A DNA stretch of 64,000 nt from SZUA-547 sp963669265 (GCA_963669265.1 OY769916.1:3968001-4032000); one strand, 5' to 3'. Counted from the stretch's first letter, positions 26,838-36,265 are shown. The notes: generated from the sequence alone by a model not told the origin. Made by a program: numbers and translations.

Positions 26838-27176
26838 TTACAGCGCCTCCACGCCTTCTTCGCCAGTGCGAATTCGGATGGCTTGCTCGACAGTGGTGAC
26901 GAAGATCTTGCCGTCGCCGATTTTACCGGTCTTGGCCGCGCCGAGGATCGCCTCGACGGCCCCCTCGATCTGGTCGTCGTCGAGAACGACCTCGATCTTC
27001 ACTTTTGGGAGGAAGTCGACGACATATTCAGCGCCGCGATAAAGCTCGGTATGGCCTTTTTGCCGTCCGAACCCTTTCACCTCGGTGACTGACAGACCTT
27101 GGACGCCGACGTCCTGCAGCGCTTCTTTCACTTCATCGAGTTTAAAAGGTTTGATAATCGCCTCGATCTTTTTCAT
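26838..27176 (-). CDS. glnB: Nitrogen regulatory protein P-II
   Basis: PII senses 2-oxoglutarate, ATP/ADP and uridylylation state and controls GlnE, NtrB and others. The 112-residue length is exact for the family. Tyr51 in the T-loop (RGAEYVVDFLPK) is the uridylylation site. The B and C loops read TGKIGDGKIFV and IRTGEEG. It is first in the glnB-glnA unit, and a candidate promoter lies upstream at 27240-27255. Assignment to glnB rather than glnK rests on linkage to glnA instead of amtB. Confidence 0.96.
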   Translation of the reverse strand: MKKIEAIIKPFKLDEVKEALQDVGVQGLSVTEVKGFGRQKGHTELYRGAEYVVDFLPKVKIEVVLDDDQIEGAVEAILGAAKTGKIGDGKIFVTTVEQAIRIRTGEEGVEAL

Positions 27177-27239
27177 CGTCGACTTGAGCTCCCTTGGTAT
27201 GTGAGGCGACAGAGAAAACTCCGCAGCCCAAAAGTGTCA

Positions 27240-27255
27240 AGCACGCGCCATGCCA
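27240..27255 (-). promoter_or_regulatory. Candidate -24/-12 (sigma-54) promoter before glnB
   Basis: On the minus strand TGGCATGGCGCGTGCT matches the sigma-54 pattern TGGCAC-N5-TTGC at most positions, with GG and GC exactly ten bases apart. It lies about 64 bases before the glnB start. A sigma-70-like TTGACA overlaps its downstream side, so the gene may have dual promoters. The match is imperfect at two positions. Confidence 0.35.
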
Positions 27256-27394
27256 AACTGATTGATTTCGTCGCCAGCCGGGCCCGGACGGCGAAATCAG
27301 GGCGCTTTCGCAATAATGACCGCAGGTTTATGGGCCGATTCGCGCGCGATGTGCGTATTTTTTGGGCTGTGTGATGAAAAAAGAGGCGAATCCT

Positions 27395-29020
27395 ATGCGT
27401 CATGGACGCACGACCCAGCAAGCGCGGTTCTCGCGAGCGGTGCTCACCCCCGACCAGATGGGCGCGTGCGACAAGGCGGCCATCGCCGCTGGCGTTCCGG
27501 GAACCACGCTGATGGACACGGCGGGACGGGCGGTCGCGGCGGCGGTTCGCGCCCGGTTCGCGCAGCCGGACGCGCCTGTTGCGATTCTCTGCGGCCCCGG
27601 TAACAATGGCGGCGACGGCTACATCATCGCCATGCGGCTCAAAGAGCAGGGCTGGCGGGTCGACGTCTATGCGCTGGCGCCCGCCGCCACAGGCACGGAT
27701 GCGGAATGGGCCGAACGGCGATGGGCGGAGGTGGGCGGACATGTCGCCCCGCTTGACGAGGCGGCTTGCGAGGCTATCGCGACCAACGCGCCTCTGGTCG
27801 TGGATGCGCTCTTTGGCGCCGGGCTCTCACGGCCGCTGACCGGACGCTGCGCCGCGCTGCTGCGCCGGCTGGCGTTGCGCGGCGTTCCGCTGATCGCGGT
27901 CGACACGCCGTCCGGCCTTTGCGGCGCGTCGGGCCGGGTTTGGGGCGACGCGGCCCGCGCCGAACTGACGGTGACGTTTGAGCGTTTGAAGCCCGGACAT
28001 CTTTTGGCCGACGGGCCTGACAGGTGCGGCGAGGTGATTGTCGCTCCCATCGGCATCCCGGACCGGGCGATGGCGCCTTCGGCGGAGGGCGCGCCGTTCC
28101 TTGCCGACGATCCATCCGTATTCTCCCGAAGTTTCGCCAAGTCCGGCGCGACGCATAAATACGGTCACGGGCATGCGGTCGTCGCTTCGGGCGGACGCGG
28201 CGCCACCGGCGCGGCCCGGCTCGCCGCGCGCGCCGCATTGCGAGCCGGCGTCGGGCTGGCGACGGTGGCTGCCCCCGAAAGCGCGGGTCCCGAATGCGCG
28301 GCGCAGCTGACCGCCATCATGCTTTCGACCATTGAGGGGGCCGATGCATTCTCCGCGTTGCTGACAGACGCGCGCTTCAATGCTGTCGCGCTGGGGCCGG
28401 GTCTCGCTCAGGGCGGCTTCGCTGACGCGGATCCGAAAGCGGGGGAGCGCCGCGCCCGTGCATTGATCCTGACGGCGTTGGAGAGCGCGGCGTTTGAGCA
28501 TGGCGACCGGAGCGTGATCCTTGACGCCGACGCGCTGACCGCCTTCGCGGAGCAGCCGGATGCGTTGTTCCAGCGGCTCAAAGGTGGCAAGGCGGTGTTG
28601 ACGCCCCATCTCGGCGAGTTTGGGCGTTTGTTTCCCGATCTCGCGGCGGCCCTGTTGGAGCAGCCGGAAGAGGCGACTCGCCCGGCCTCAAAGGTGGAGA
28701 TCGTCGCTGAATCGGCCCGGCGGGCGGGCGCGGTCGTCTTGTTGAAAGGCGCCGACACGGTGGTCGCGTCGCCTGCGGGGGAGGTCGCGATCAGCGCGGC
28801 GGCCTACGAACGCGCGGCGCCCTGGCTGGCGACGGCGGGTTCGGGCGATGTCTTAACCGGATTGATCGCAGGGTTGAGCGCGCGGGGATTCTCAGCGTTC
28901 GAGGCCGCCTCCGCCGGCGCCTATCTGCATGTCGAAGCTGCATTGGAGTTAGGACCCGGCCTAATCGCGGAGGACCTGTCAGAGGCGCTTCCGGCCGTCT
29001 TTAGACGACTGTCCGCCTAG
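27395..29020 (+). CDS. nnrD: Bifunctional NAD(P)HX epimerase/dehydratase
   Basis: This enzyme repairs hydrated NAD(P)H: the N-terminal domain epimerises NAD(P)HX and the C-terminal kinase-fold domain dehydrates it using ADP. The first half (about 1-210) has VAILCGPGNNGGDGYIIA near residue 67 (YjeF_N). The second half has KYGHGHAVVASGG, LKGADTVVASP and ATAGSGDVLTGLIAGL near residue 480. The ATG at 27395 has AGAGG eight bases upstream; earlier in-frame starts lack a ribosome-binding site. The symbol nnrD (nnrE for the N-terminal domain) follows the E. coli fused gene. Confidence 0.92.
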   Translation: MRHGRTTQQARFSRAVLTPDQMGACDKAAIAAGVPGTTLMDTAGRAVAAAVRARFAQPDAPVAILCGPGNNGGDGYIIAMRLKEQGWRVDVYALAPAATGTDAEWAERRWAEVGGHVAPLDEAACEAIATNAPLVVDALFGAGLSRPLTGRCAALLRRLALRGVPLIAVDTPSGLCGASGRVWGDAARAELTVTFERLKPGHLLADGPDRCGEVIVAPIGIPDRAMAPSAEGAPFLADDPSVFSRSFAKSGATHKYGHGHAVVASGGRGATGAARLAARAALRAGVGLATVAAPESAGPECAAQLTAIMLSTIEGADAFSALLTDARFNAVALGPGLAQGGFADADPKAGERRARALILTALESAAFEHGDRSVILDADALTAFAEQPDALFQRLKGGKAVLTPHLGEFGRLFPDLAAALLEQPEEATRPASKVEIVAESARRAGAVVLLKGADTVVASPAGEVAISAAAYERAAPWLATAGSGDVLTGLIAGLSARGFSAFEAASAGAYLHVEAALELGPGLIAEDLSEALPAVFRRLSA

Positions 29021-29159
29021 CGATTCTTTTTTGCTGCGTCCCCCATATCGAGTTGTTATAGAGGCGCCGTTTCAGGGCGGCGCGCGCTCTCGAAGATGCG
29101 CCTTCGTCGTGAAGACAGGCCGTGTTCAGGCGCGATTCCGCAGCTGACGCATCGGCGTT

Positions 29160-29244
29160 GCGGGCGTGGTGGAATTGGTAGACACGCGAGATTTAGGTTC
29201 TCGTGCCGCAAGGCGTGGGGGTTCAAGTCCCTCCGCCCGCACCA
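29160..29244 (+). tRNA. tRNA-Leu (anticodon UAG)
   Basis: The acceptor arms GCGGGCG and CGCCCGC pair fully, with CCA encoded. The anticodon stem CGAGA/TCTCG encloses loop TTTAGGT, giving anticodon TAG. A long variable arm (TGCCGCAAGGCGTG) marks the leucine class II fold. The T-arm has GTTCAAGTC. Confidence 0.97.
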
Positions 29245-29308
29245 ACCGACCAAGGCGCGACCGTGCTGCGGCGTGTAGGGGCGATGGGCGCCCGAGAATG
29301 GAATTTTA

Positions 29309-29330
29309 CGGCGAAGCGCGGGCTTCGCCG
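29309..29330 (+). promoter_or_regulatory. Hairpin in the trigger factor leader
   Basis: A nine-base perfect inverted repeat, CGGCGAAGC and GCTTCGCCG around GCGG, lies 20 bases before the tig start. It lacks a T-run, so it is probably not a terminator. It could affect translation or mRNA processing; its role is unproven. Confidence 0.4.
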
Positions 29331-29349
29331 ATGTGGGACGAGGAAGTTT

Positions 29350-30705
29350 ATGCAGCTCACTGAAACCAAAGCCGAGGGCCTGAAGCGGGAGTATTCCGTG
29401 GTGGTCGAGGCCGCCCAGCTTGACGAGAAGATCAACGACAAGCTTGAGGCGGTGCGCGCGGACTTCCAGATGAAGGGCTTCCGCAAAGGCAAAGCGCCGA
29501 CGCCGCTGTTGAAGAAGATGTTCGGCAAGAGCCTTTTGGGCGAAGCCGTGCAAGAAACCGTCGACGGCGCCGTGCGCGACATCTTTGAGGAAAACGGCGA
29601 TCGTCCGGCCCAACAGCCTGACGTAAAGATCGTCAATGAGGAATACGAGGAAGGCGACGATCTCAAAATCTCGGTCGCCTACGAGCGCCTGCCGGAGATT
29701 CCGGAAGCCGATTTCTCTCAGGTGAAGCTTGAGCGTCTGGTCGCCGCCGTCGAGGACACGGATATTGACGAGGCGGTCGGCAAGCTGGCTGAGAACGCCA
29801 CCAACTTTGTGGCGGCCGAGGACGACGCCGAAGCCGCCGAAGGCGATCAGGTTGTGATCGATTTCCTCGGCAAGGTTGATGACGAGCCGTTCGAAGGCGG
29901 CGCGGCGGAAGACTATCCGCTGGTTCTAGGCTCCAACTCCTTTATCCCCGGTTTCGAAGAGCAGCTGACCGGCGTGAAGTCCGGCGAAGAGAGAAATGTC
30001 GAAGTCTCCTTCCCCGAGGACTACGGCCATGACGCTCTGGCGGGCAAAGCCGCTGTCTTCGAGTGTAAGGTTAAAGAGGTGCGCAAGCCCGAAGCCGCGC
30101 CAATCGATGATGAATTCGCGAAGCGTTTTGGCGCCGAGTCTCTTGATGAGCTTAAGAAGCAAGTCTCCGAGCGCCTGACGGAAGAATACAAGGGCGCCTC
30201 GCGTTCGCTGCTGAAGCGCCAGCTGCTCGATCAACTTGACGAGATCGTCAGCTTTGATCTGCCGGAAGGCATGGTAGAGGAGGAAGCCAAGCAGGTCGCG
30301 CACCAGCTTTGGCACGACGCCAACCCGGATGTGAACGATCACAATCACCCGGAGATCGAGGTCGAGGACGATCACACTGCGCTCGCCACGCGCCGCGTGC
30401 GCCTTGGCTTGCTGCTGGCCGAAGTGGGCCAGAAGAACTCGATCGAGGTCACCGAGTCCGAGGTGAACGCCGCCCTGATGCGTCAGGCCAGTCAGTATTC
30501 CGGCCGAGAGCGCGAATTCTACGAATGGGCCCGCTCCAACGAGCAGGTGCTGGCGCAGATCCGCTCTCCGATCTTTGAGGACAAGGTCGTCGACTTCGTT
30601 CTGGAAATGGCGAATGTCGATGACAAAACCGTCTCAAAGGATGAGCTGCAGGCGGCTTTGGAAGCGGTCGAAGCGGAAGATTCGGCTGAGAAAAGCGACG
30701 ACTGA
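29350..30705 (+). CDS. tig: Trigger factor
   Basis: Trigger factor binds the ribosome exit tunnel and helps nascent chains fold. The 451-residue protein has the ribosome-binding signature GFRKGKAP near residue 43 and an FKBP-like isomerase domain (VIDFLGKVDDEPFEGG, FIPGFEEQLTG). A long helical C-terminal chaperone domain ends with an acidic tail (EAVEAEDSAEKSDD). The ORF is open further upstream, but the ATG at 29350 has AGGAAG four bases before it and gives the family N-terminus. clpP and clpX follow, as in most alphaproteobacteria, and a terminator lies in between. Confidence 0.96.
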   Translation: MQLTETKAEGLKREYSVVVEAAQLDEKINDKLEAVRADFQMKGFRKGKAPTPLLKKMFGKSLLGEAVQETVDGAVRDIFEENGDRPAQQPDVKIVNEEYEEGDDLKISVAYERLPEIPEADFSQVKLERLVAAVEDTDIDEAVGKLAENATNFVAAEDDAEAAEGDQVVIDFLGKVDDEPFEGGAAEDYPLVLGSNSFIPGFEEQLTGVKSGEERNVEVSFPEDYGHDALAGKAAVFECKVKEVRKPEAAPIDDEFAKRFGAESLDELKKQVSERLTEEYKGASRSLLKRQLLDQLDEIVSFDLPEGMVEEEAKQVAHQLWHDANPDVNDHNHPEIEVEDDHTALATRRVRLGLLLAEVGQKNSIEVTESEVNAALMRQASQYSGREREFYEWARSNEQVLAQIRSPIFEDKVVDFVLEMANVDDKTVSKDELQAALEAVEAEDSAEKSDD

Positions 30706-30730
30706 GCCCGTCGTCTTCAATCGATTGCGA

Positions 30731-30758
30731 ACGGCCGGCCATTGCGCCGGCCGTTTCC
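30731..30758 (+). terminator. Terminator after tig
   Basis: The stem ACGGCCGGC / GCCGGCCGT with a six-base loop is perfect and is followed by TTCCGTTT, 26 bases after the tig stop. Confidence 0.75.
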
Positions 30759-30881
30759 GTTTCAGCGCCGTCCGGCCCCCCTTGCCCCTGCGCCGGACGA
30801 TCACTAAGACAGGGAATGAACGGGCTCTAGCGACCCGTGACGCGAGACCAACTCAATGCCCCTCCCGAAAGGCCCGAGCAG

Positions 30882-31511
30882 ATGAAAGATCCCGTCGACG
30901 TCTATATGAACACGCTGGTGCCGATGGTGGTCGAGCAGACCTCTCGCGGTGAGCGCGCCTACGACATTTTCTCGCGCCTGCTGAAAGAGCGGATCATTTT
31001 TGTGTCCGGGCCGGTCCATGACGGGATGTCGACGCTGATCGTCGCCCAGCTTTTGTTTCTTGAGGCGGAGAACCCGAAGAAAGAGATCGCGATGTATATC
31101 AACAGCCCCGGCGGCGTGGTGACGTCGGGCCTCTCGATCTATGACACGATGCAGTATATCCGGCCCAAGGTGCAGACGCTCTGCGTTGGGCAGGCGGCCT
31201 CTATGGGCTCGTTGCTGCTGGCGGCCGGAGAGAAGGACATGCGTTTCTCGCTGCCCAACAGCCGCATCATGGTTCATCAGCCGTCCAGCGGGTTCCAGGG
31301 CCAGGCCTCGGACATCGCCATCCACGCGCAAGAGGTGCTGGATCTCAAAAAACGCCTGAACCAGATCTATGTGGAGCATACCGGGCAGAGCCTGGAAGCG
31401 GTTGATGCGGCGCTGGATCGCGATAATTTCATGACGGCGGAGCGCGCGATGGAGTTTGGACTCATTGACGAAATCGTAAGCGCCCGCCCTGAAACCGAAG
31501 AAGAGACGTGA
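30882..31511 (+). CDS. clpP: ATP-dependent Clp protease proteolytic subunit
   Basis: ClpP forms the tetradecameric protease chamber used by ClpX and ClpA. The ATG at 30882 gives MKDPVDVYMNTLVPMVVEQT, the normal start in this group; an upstream GTG is less likely. The catalytic residues are Ser107 (GQAASMGS), His132 (MVHQPSSG) and Asp181. The oligomer-interface segment INSPGGVVTSGLSIYDTM is present. It is 209 residues, a typical length. clpX begins 172 bases downstream on the same strand. Confidence 0.97.
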   Translation: MKDPVDVYMNTLVPMVVEQTSRGERAYDIFSRLLKERIIFVSGPVHDGMSTLIVAQLLFLEAENPKKEIAMYINSPGGVVTSGLSIYDTMQYIRPKVQTLCVGQAASMGSLLLAAGEKDMRFSLPNSRIMVHQPSSGFQGQASDIAIHAQEVLDLKKRLNQIYVEHTGQSLEAVDAALDRDNFMTAERAMEFGLIDEIVSARPETEEET

Positions 31512-31683
31512 CTTCTGCGTGACGGCGGCCCGTTGGCGACGGGGGAACCGGCACGCGACGGTTAAATCTGGTTGAAACGCTAGCGCGTTGCATGGTCCTA
31601 TGAGTTGTCGCTGGGATTCGAGCGGGCCAGAGAGGGACCGCATGCGCTAGATCGCGCTGAGTATGCGACGCCGGGAGAAGCGA

Positions 31684-32952
31684 ATGACGAAAACATCCGG
31701 CAGCGATTCGAAGAATACGCTCTATTGCTCGTTCTGCGGAAAGAGCCAGCATGAAGTGCGCAAGCTCATCGCCGGACCGACCGTGTTTATCTGTGATGAA
31801 TGCGTCGAGTTGTGCATGGACATCATCCGTGAGGAGACGAAGAACAATCTCGTCAAATCCTCGGATGGCGTGCCCACCCCGCAGGAGATTTGCGGCGTGC
31901 TCGATGATTACGTGATTGGGCAGGCGATGGCCAAGCGCGTGCTGTCCGTCGCCGTGCACAACCACTACAAGCGCCTTAACCACGCGCAGAAATCCGGCGA
32001 CGTGGAGCTGGCGAAGTCCAACATCATGCTGATCGGACCGACCGGCTGCGGCAAGACGCTGTTGGCGCAGACGCTGGCGCGCATCCTGGATGTGCCGTTC
32101 ACGATGGCCGACGCCACCACGCTTACCGAGGCGGGCTATGTCGGCGAGGATGTCGAGAATATCATCCTGAAGCTGCTGCAATCGGCCGACTACAATGTCG
32201 AGCGCGCGCAGCGCGGCATCGTCTATATCGACGAGGTCGACAAGATCAGCCGCAAGTCCGACAACCCGTCGATCACCCGCGACGTATCGGGCGAGGGCGT
32301 GCAGCAGGCGCTTCTGAAAATCATGGAAGGCACGGTGGCCAGCGTTCCGCCGCAGGGCGGCCGCAAGCATCCGCAGCAGGAATTCCTGCAGGTGGACACC
32401 ACCAATATCCTGTTTATCTGCGGCGGCGCGTTCGCTGGGCTGGACAAACTGATCGCTCAGCGCGGCAAGGGCTCGGCGATGGGCTTTGGCGCCGACGTCA
32501 AAGCGGATGATGATCAAAAAATAGGCGATCTTCTGGCTACGCTGGAGCCGGAGGATCTGCTGAAATTCGGTCTGATCCCCGAATTTGTGGGTCGTTTGCC
32601 GGTGATCGCGACGCTGCGCGATCTGGATGAGGACGCGCTTGTCACCATCCTGACCGAGCCGAAAAACGCGCTGGTCAAGCAATACCAGCGCCTGTTCGAT
32701 ATGGAGAGCGTGAAGCTCAGCTTCACCGAAGAGGCGTTGCGCGCCGTGGCCAAGCGGGCCATCGAGCGCAAGACCGGCGCCCGGGGTTTGCGCTCCATCC
32801 TCGAGGACGTCCTGCTCGACACCATGTTCGACCTGCCCAGCCTCGAAGGGGTTGAGGAAGTGGTGTTGAACGACGAGGTGATCACGGGCGGCGCGAAACC
32901 GCTCTACATCTACGCGGAAAGCCGGTCCGAAGCGCCCGCCAGCGCGTCTTAA
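31684..32952 (+). CDS. clpX: ClpX unfoldase
   Basis: ClpX is the AAA+ unfoldase that feeds ClpP. It has an N-terminal zinc-binding domain with Cys15, Cys18, Cys37 and Cys40, Walker A GPTGCGKT at residues 118-125, Walker B IVYIDEVDKI, sensor FVGRLPVIA and KTGARGLRSILE. The ATG at 31684 is preceded by GGGAG; the ORF opens 21 bases earlier. It is 422 residues, the normal size. A hairpin with a T-run follows. Confidence 0.97.
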   Translation: MTKTSGSDSKNTLYCSFCGKSQHEVRKLIAGPTVFICDECVELCMDIIREETKNNLVKSSDGVPTPQEICGVLDDYVIGQAMAKRVLSVAVHNHYKRLNHAQKSGDVELAKSNIMLIGPTGCGKTLLAQTLARILDVPFTMADATTLTEAGYVGEDVENIILKLLQSADYNVERAQRGIVYIDEVDKISRKSDNPSITRDVSGEGVQQALLKIMEGTVASVPPQGGRKHPQQEFLQVDTTNILFICGGAFAGLDKLIAQRGKGSAMGFGADVKADDDQKIGDLLATLEPEDLLKFGLIPEFVGRLPVIATLRDLDEDALVTILTEPKNALVKQYQRLFDMESVKLSFTEEALRAVAKRAIERKTGARGLRSILEDVLLDTMFDLPSLEGVEEVVLNDEVITGGAKPLYIYAESRSEAPASAS

Positions 32953-32977
32953 GAAAACCGATCAGTCCAGAAAAATG

Positions 32978-33004
32978 ACGCGCCTCCTTGCCGGGGCGCG
33001 TTTT
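32978..33004 (+). terminator. Terminator after clpX
   Basis: The stem ACGCGCC / GGCGCGT with a ten-base loop is followed by TTTT, 26 bases after the clpX stop. It separates the clp genes from lon. Confidence 0.7.
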
Positions 33005-33163
33005 CGCACCCATATGGCGTAGTCGAGATAGTCATTGGCCGCATTCCGGTTGTTGCGCTTGAAACTCGGGCGGCCACACGTCACGTTCTAATAAACGTCA
33101 AGGATAAAGCGCCGACTCGGCCCCGCCCAATGGGGACCCGAGAGAGGCGCGATTGGAGGCTTC

Positions 33164-35578
33164 ATGGGCGAGACAAAAGCTGTGTCGGGCGGCGTTTATC
33201 CGGTGCTTCCGCTCCGGGATATTGTCGTTTTCCCACATATGATTGTGCCGCTTTTCGTTGGTCGCGAGAAATCCGTCCGCGCGCTTGAAGAAGTGATGCA
33301 GGACGACAAGCAGATCCTGCTCGCAAGCCAGCGCGAGGCGTCTGAGGACAACCCGACTCAGGACGACATTTATGTTGTCGGCACTGTGGCGAATGTCCTG
33401 CAGCTGCTGAAACTGCCGGACGGCACGGTCAAGGTTCTGGTCGAGGGGCAGGCGCGCGCCAGCATTAAATCCTATACCGACCGCGAAGAGTTTTTCGAGG
33501 CGGACGCTGAGCTTATGGAAGACAGCGCGCAGGAGCCTGAGGCCGTCGAGGCGCTCAGCCGCTCCATCGCCGAAGAGTTCGAAAAATACGTCAAGTTGAA
33601 CAAGAATGTCCCGCAGGAGGTTGTCGCCTCGATCAGCCAGATCGAGGATCCCAGCCGATTGGCGGACACCATCGCCGGGCATCTGGGCGTAAAACTCAGC
33701 CAGAAGCAGGAACTGCTTGAAGTCACGGATGTGGCCGAGCGGCTTGAGAACATCTACGGCCTGATGCAGTCCGAGATTTCGGTGCTGCAGGTCGAGAAGA
33801 AGATCAAATCCCGCGTCAAACGCCAGATGGAGAAGACCCAGCGCGAGTACTATCTGAATGAGCAGATGAAAGCCATTCAGCGGGAGCTCGGAGAGGGTGA
33901 GGACGGCCGCGACGAGACGGGTGAGATCGAGGACCGGATCGAAGCCACCAAACTGTCGAAAGAGGCCAAGGAAAAGGCGCTGGCGGAGCTGAAAAAGCTG
34001 CGCCAGATGTCTCCGATGTCGGCCGAAGCGACGGTGGTGCGCAATTACCTGGACTGGATGCTCTCGATCCCGTGGGGCAAGCGCTCCCGCGTCAAAAAGG
34101 ATCTGAACCGCGCCGAGGCGGTGCTGGACGACGATCATTTTGCGCTTGAGAAAGTCAAAGAGCGGATCGTCGAGTATCTGGCTGTGCAGCAGCGCGCCAA
34201 GAAGATGAAGGGCCCGATCCTGTGTCTGGTCGGCCCTCCGGGCGTCGGCAAGACCTCGCTTGGCAAATCGGTCGCCCGCGCGACCGGGCGTGAGTTCATT
34301 CGCATCTCGCTCGGCGGCGTCCGGGACGAGGCGGAGATTCGCGGCCATCGGCGGACCTATATCGGCTCCATGCCGGGCAAGATCATCCAGTCGATGAAGA
34401 AGGCCAAGACGGTCAATCCTCTCATCCTGCTCGACGAGATCGACAAGATGGGCCAGGACTTCCGGGGCGATCCCGCCAGCGCCATGCTCGAGGTTCTTGA
34501 TCCTGAGCAGAACGCTGCCTTCTCGGACCACTACATGGAGGTCGAATACGACCTGAGCCATGTGATGTTCATCACCACGGCGAACACGATGAACATGCCG
34601 CGGCCGCTGTTGGATCGGATGGAGGTTATCCGGCTCTCCGGCTACACCGAGGATGAGAAGATCGAAATCGCCATCCGCCATCTGCTGCCCAAGCAGTTGA
34701 AGGCGCATGGGCTAAAGGACGCGGAGTTCTCGTTGGAGGATGACGCGCTGAAGACGCTCGTCCGCACCTATACCCGCGAAGCTGGCGTTCGGAACCTTGA
34801 GCGCGAGCTGGCCAAGCTGTGCCGCAAGGCGGTGACGGTGCTGGTGAAAGGCGACGCAGACACGCTGAACGTCTCCGAGGACAAGCTCGAAGAACTGCTC
34901 GGCGCGCCGCGGTTCAAGTACGGTCTGGCCGAGGAGAAAGACCAGGTCGGAGTCGTCACTGGACTGGCCTGGACGGAAGTCGGCGGCGACCTTCTTTCCA
35001 TCGAGGCTTTGCGTCTGCCCGGCAAGGGCCGGATGAAGACGACCGGCACGTTGGGCGACGTGATGAAGGAGTCGATCGACGCGGCGGCGTCCTATGTGCG
35101 CAGTCAGGCGCCGGCGATCGGCGTGAAGCCGACCCGGTTCGAGAAGATCGACATCCATGTGCATGTGCCTGAGGGCGCGACGCCGAAAGACGGCCCATCT
35201 GCAGGCATCGCGATGGTGACGTCGATCGTTTCCGTGCTGACTGACATCCCGATCCACAAGGATGTGGCGATGACGGGCGAGGTGACGTTGCGCGGCAACG
35301 TGCTGCCGATCGGCGGATTGAAAGAGAAGCTTTTGGCGGCCCTTCGTGGCGGGATCAAGACCGTGCTGATCCCGAAGGACAACGTGAAGGATCTGCCGGA
35401 GATTCCGGACAACGTCAAAGAGGGGCTGGAGATCATCCCCGTGGAGACGGTCCGTCAAGTGCTCGACATCGCGCTGACCCGTCAGCCCGAGCCGATCGAG
35501 TGGGATGAGGAAGAGGAGCTGGACGGCGCCTCGGCCTCAAGCTCCGGCTCGAAAGAGGGCGGCATACGCGCGCACTGA
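33164..35578 (+). CDS. lon: Lon protease
   Basis: Lon is a single-chain ATP-dependent protease. The 804-residue protein has the N-terminal substrate domain (YPVLPLRDIVVFPHMIVPLF), a coiled-coil region, Walker A GPPGVGKT at residues 357-364, Walker B PLILLDEIDKM and the C-terminal protease domain. The dyad is Ser679 (PKDGPSAGI) and Lys722 (GGLKEKLLAA), identical in numbering to E. coli Lon. The ATG at 33164 has GGAGG five bases upstream. It is transcribed alone, with terminators on both sides. Confidence 0.97.
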   Translation: MGETKAVSGGVYPVLPLRDIVVFPHMIVPLFVGREKSVRALEEVMQDDKQILLASQREASEDNPTQDDIYVVGTVANVLQLLKLPDGTVKVLVEGQARASIKSYTDREEFFEADAELMEDSAQEPEAVEALSRSIAEEFEKYVKLNKNVPQEVVASISQIEDPSRLADTIAGHLGVKLSQKQELLEVTDVAERLENIYGLMQSEISVLQVEKKIKSRVKRQMEKTQREYYLNEQMKAIQRELGEGEDGRDETGEIEDRIEATKLSKEAKEKALAELKKLRQMSPMSAEATVVRNYLDWMLSIPWGKRSRVKKDLNRAEAVLDDDHFALEKVKERIVEYLAVQQRAKKMKGPILCLVGPPGVGKTSLGKSVARATGREFIRISLGGVRDEAEIRGHRRTYIGSMPGKIIQSMKKAKTVNPLILLDEIDKMGQDFRGDPASAMLEVLDPEQNAAFSDHYMEVEYDLSHVMFITTANTMNMPRPLLDRMEVIRLSGYTEDEKIEIAIRHLLPKQLKAHGLKDAEFSLEDDALKTLVRTYTREAGVRNLERELAKLCRKAVTVLVKGDADTLNVSEDKLEELLGAPRFKYGLAEEKDQVGVVTGLAWTEVGGDLLSIEALRLPGKGRMKTTGTLGDVMKESIDAAASYVRSQAPAIGVKPTRFEKIDIHVHVPEGATPKDGPSAGIAMVTSIVSVLTDIPIHKDVAMTGEVTLRGNVLPIGGLKEKLLAALRGGIKTVLIPKDNVKDLPEIPDNVKEGLEIIPVETVRQVLDIALTRQPEPIEWDEEEELDGASASSSGSKEGGIRAH

Positions 35579-35600
35579 TCCGCCTGTTGAGAGTATCGGA

Positions 35601-35628
35601 AGGGCCGTCCTGCGGGACGGCCCTTTTT
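35601..35628 (+). terminator. Rho-independent terminator of lon
   Basis: A perfect ten-base stem AGGGCCGTCC / GGACGGCCCT with loop TGCG is followed by a T-run, 22 bases after the lon stop. Confidence 0.9.
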
Positions 35629-35650
35629 CGTTGCTGGATCGTCTGACGGC

Positions 35651-36208
35651 TCAGAGGTCGATGGTCTCACCGGTCACGCCCTGAACGATTTCCATCGCGG
35701 CGACGTCAAAGCCGGAGGGAACGCCAAGCCCCCTCCGGGCGATCAGCGCGCCTTCCAGGCCCGCTAGCAATGCAAGCGCTTTGGACAAGCGAGCATCCGC
35801 ATTTGGCTCTAAGTCGGTCAGCGCATTCTCCAGCCAGTCGAGATTACGCTTGAAGAAGTCGCGGGTCGCCTTTGCAACCGGCTCTGGCAGCGCGTTGATT
35901 TCAGCCGCCATCATGCCGCAGAGACACATCTTCCCGTCGTTCTGAGAAGACGATCTGAAGGCGCCGACATAGGCGTTGAGCGCGTCTTTCAGCGATGCTG
36001 TTTTTGGATCGGGCAGGGCGTCGAAGAAGCGGTCCGTATATCTCTCCGCCAACGCTTTTCCCAAGTCGCCCTTGGTGGGGAAGTGATAGTGGATCGATGC
36101 GCTCTTGATCCCGATTTCCGAGGCGATGTCGCGGAAACTGAACCCGTTATAGCCGCCGCCCCGCGCCGCGTTCTCCGCCACATCCAGTATCTTCTCTTCA
36201 GTGCCCAT
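35651..36208 (-). CDS. TetR family transcriptional regulator
   Basis: The 185-residue repressor has the TetR DNA-binding domain at residues 5-55 (GFSFRDIASEIGIKSASIHYHF, then PTKGDLGKAL). The C-terminal ligand domain has CLCGMMAAEI, like regulators of the AcuR/YxaF type that sense small reactive or organic molecules. It is divergent from an SDR-cupin gene pair, and the 115-base gap holds three palindromes. The two related ones are spaced as operators for both promoters, so it probably represses itself and the pair. The inducer is unknown. Confidence 0.88.
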   Translation of the reverse strand: MGTEEKILDVAENAARGGGYNGFSFRDIASEIGIKSASIHYHFPTKGDLGKALAERYTDRFFDALPDPKTASLKDALNAYVGAFRSSSQNDGKMCLCGMMAAEINALPEPVAKATRDFFKRNLDWLENALTDLEPNADARLSKALALLAGLEGALIARRGLGVPSGFDVAAMEIVQGVTGETIDL

Positions 36209-36233
36209 CGTCGCCTCAGCAAAGAAAATTCAA

Positions 36234-36249
36234 CCTGTCGATAGATAGG
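36234..36249. promoter_or_regulatory. Putative TetR operator O1
   Basis: CCTGTC-GATA-GATAGG is a near-perfect palindrome located 26 bases upstream of the TetR start codon. It shares the pattern CCTRTC-N4-GATAG with O2 at 36288. Assignment to this TetR protein is by context. Confidence 0.6.
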
Positions 36250-36265
36250 ACTTGAATGCAAGTCC
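36248..36265. promoter_or_regulatory. Perfect palindrome between the operators
   Basis: GGACTTG-AATG-CAAGTCC has perfect seven-base arms. It differs in sequence from O1 and O2, so it may bind another regulator or simply form a hairpin at the promoter. Confidence 0.4.

Noticed and set aside
33098..34708. 536-residue minus-strand ORF opposite lon
   Set aside because: It is an antisense shadow of lon in GC-rich DNA, with no domain sense or ribosome-binding site.
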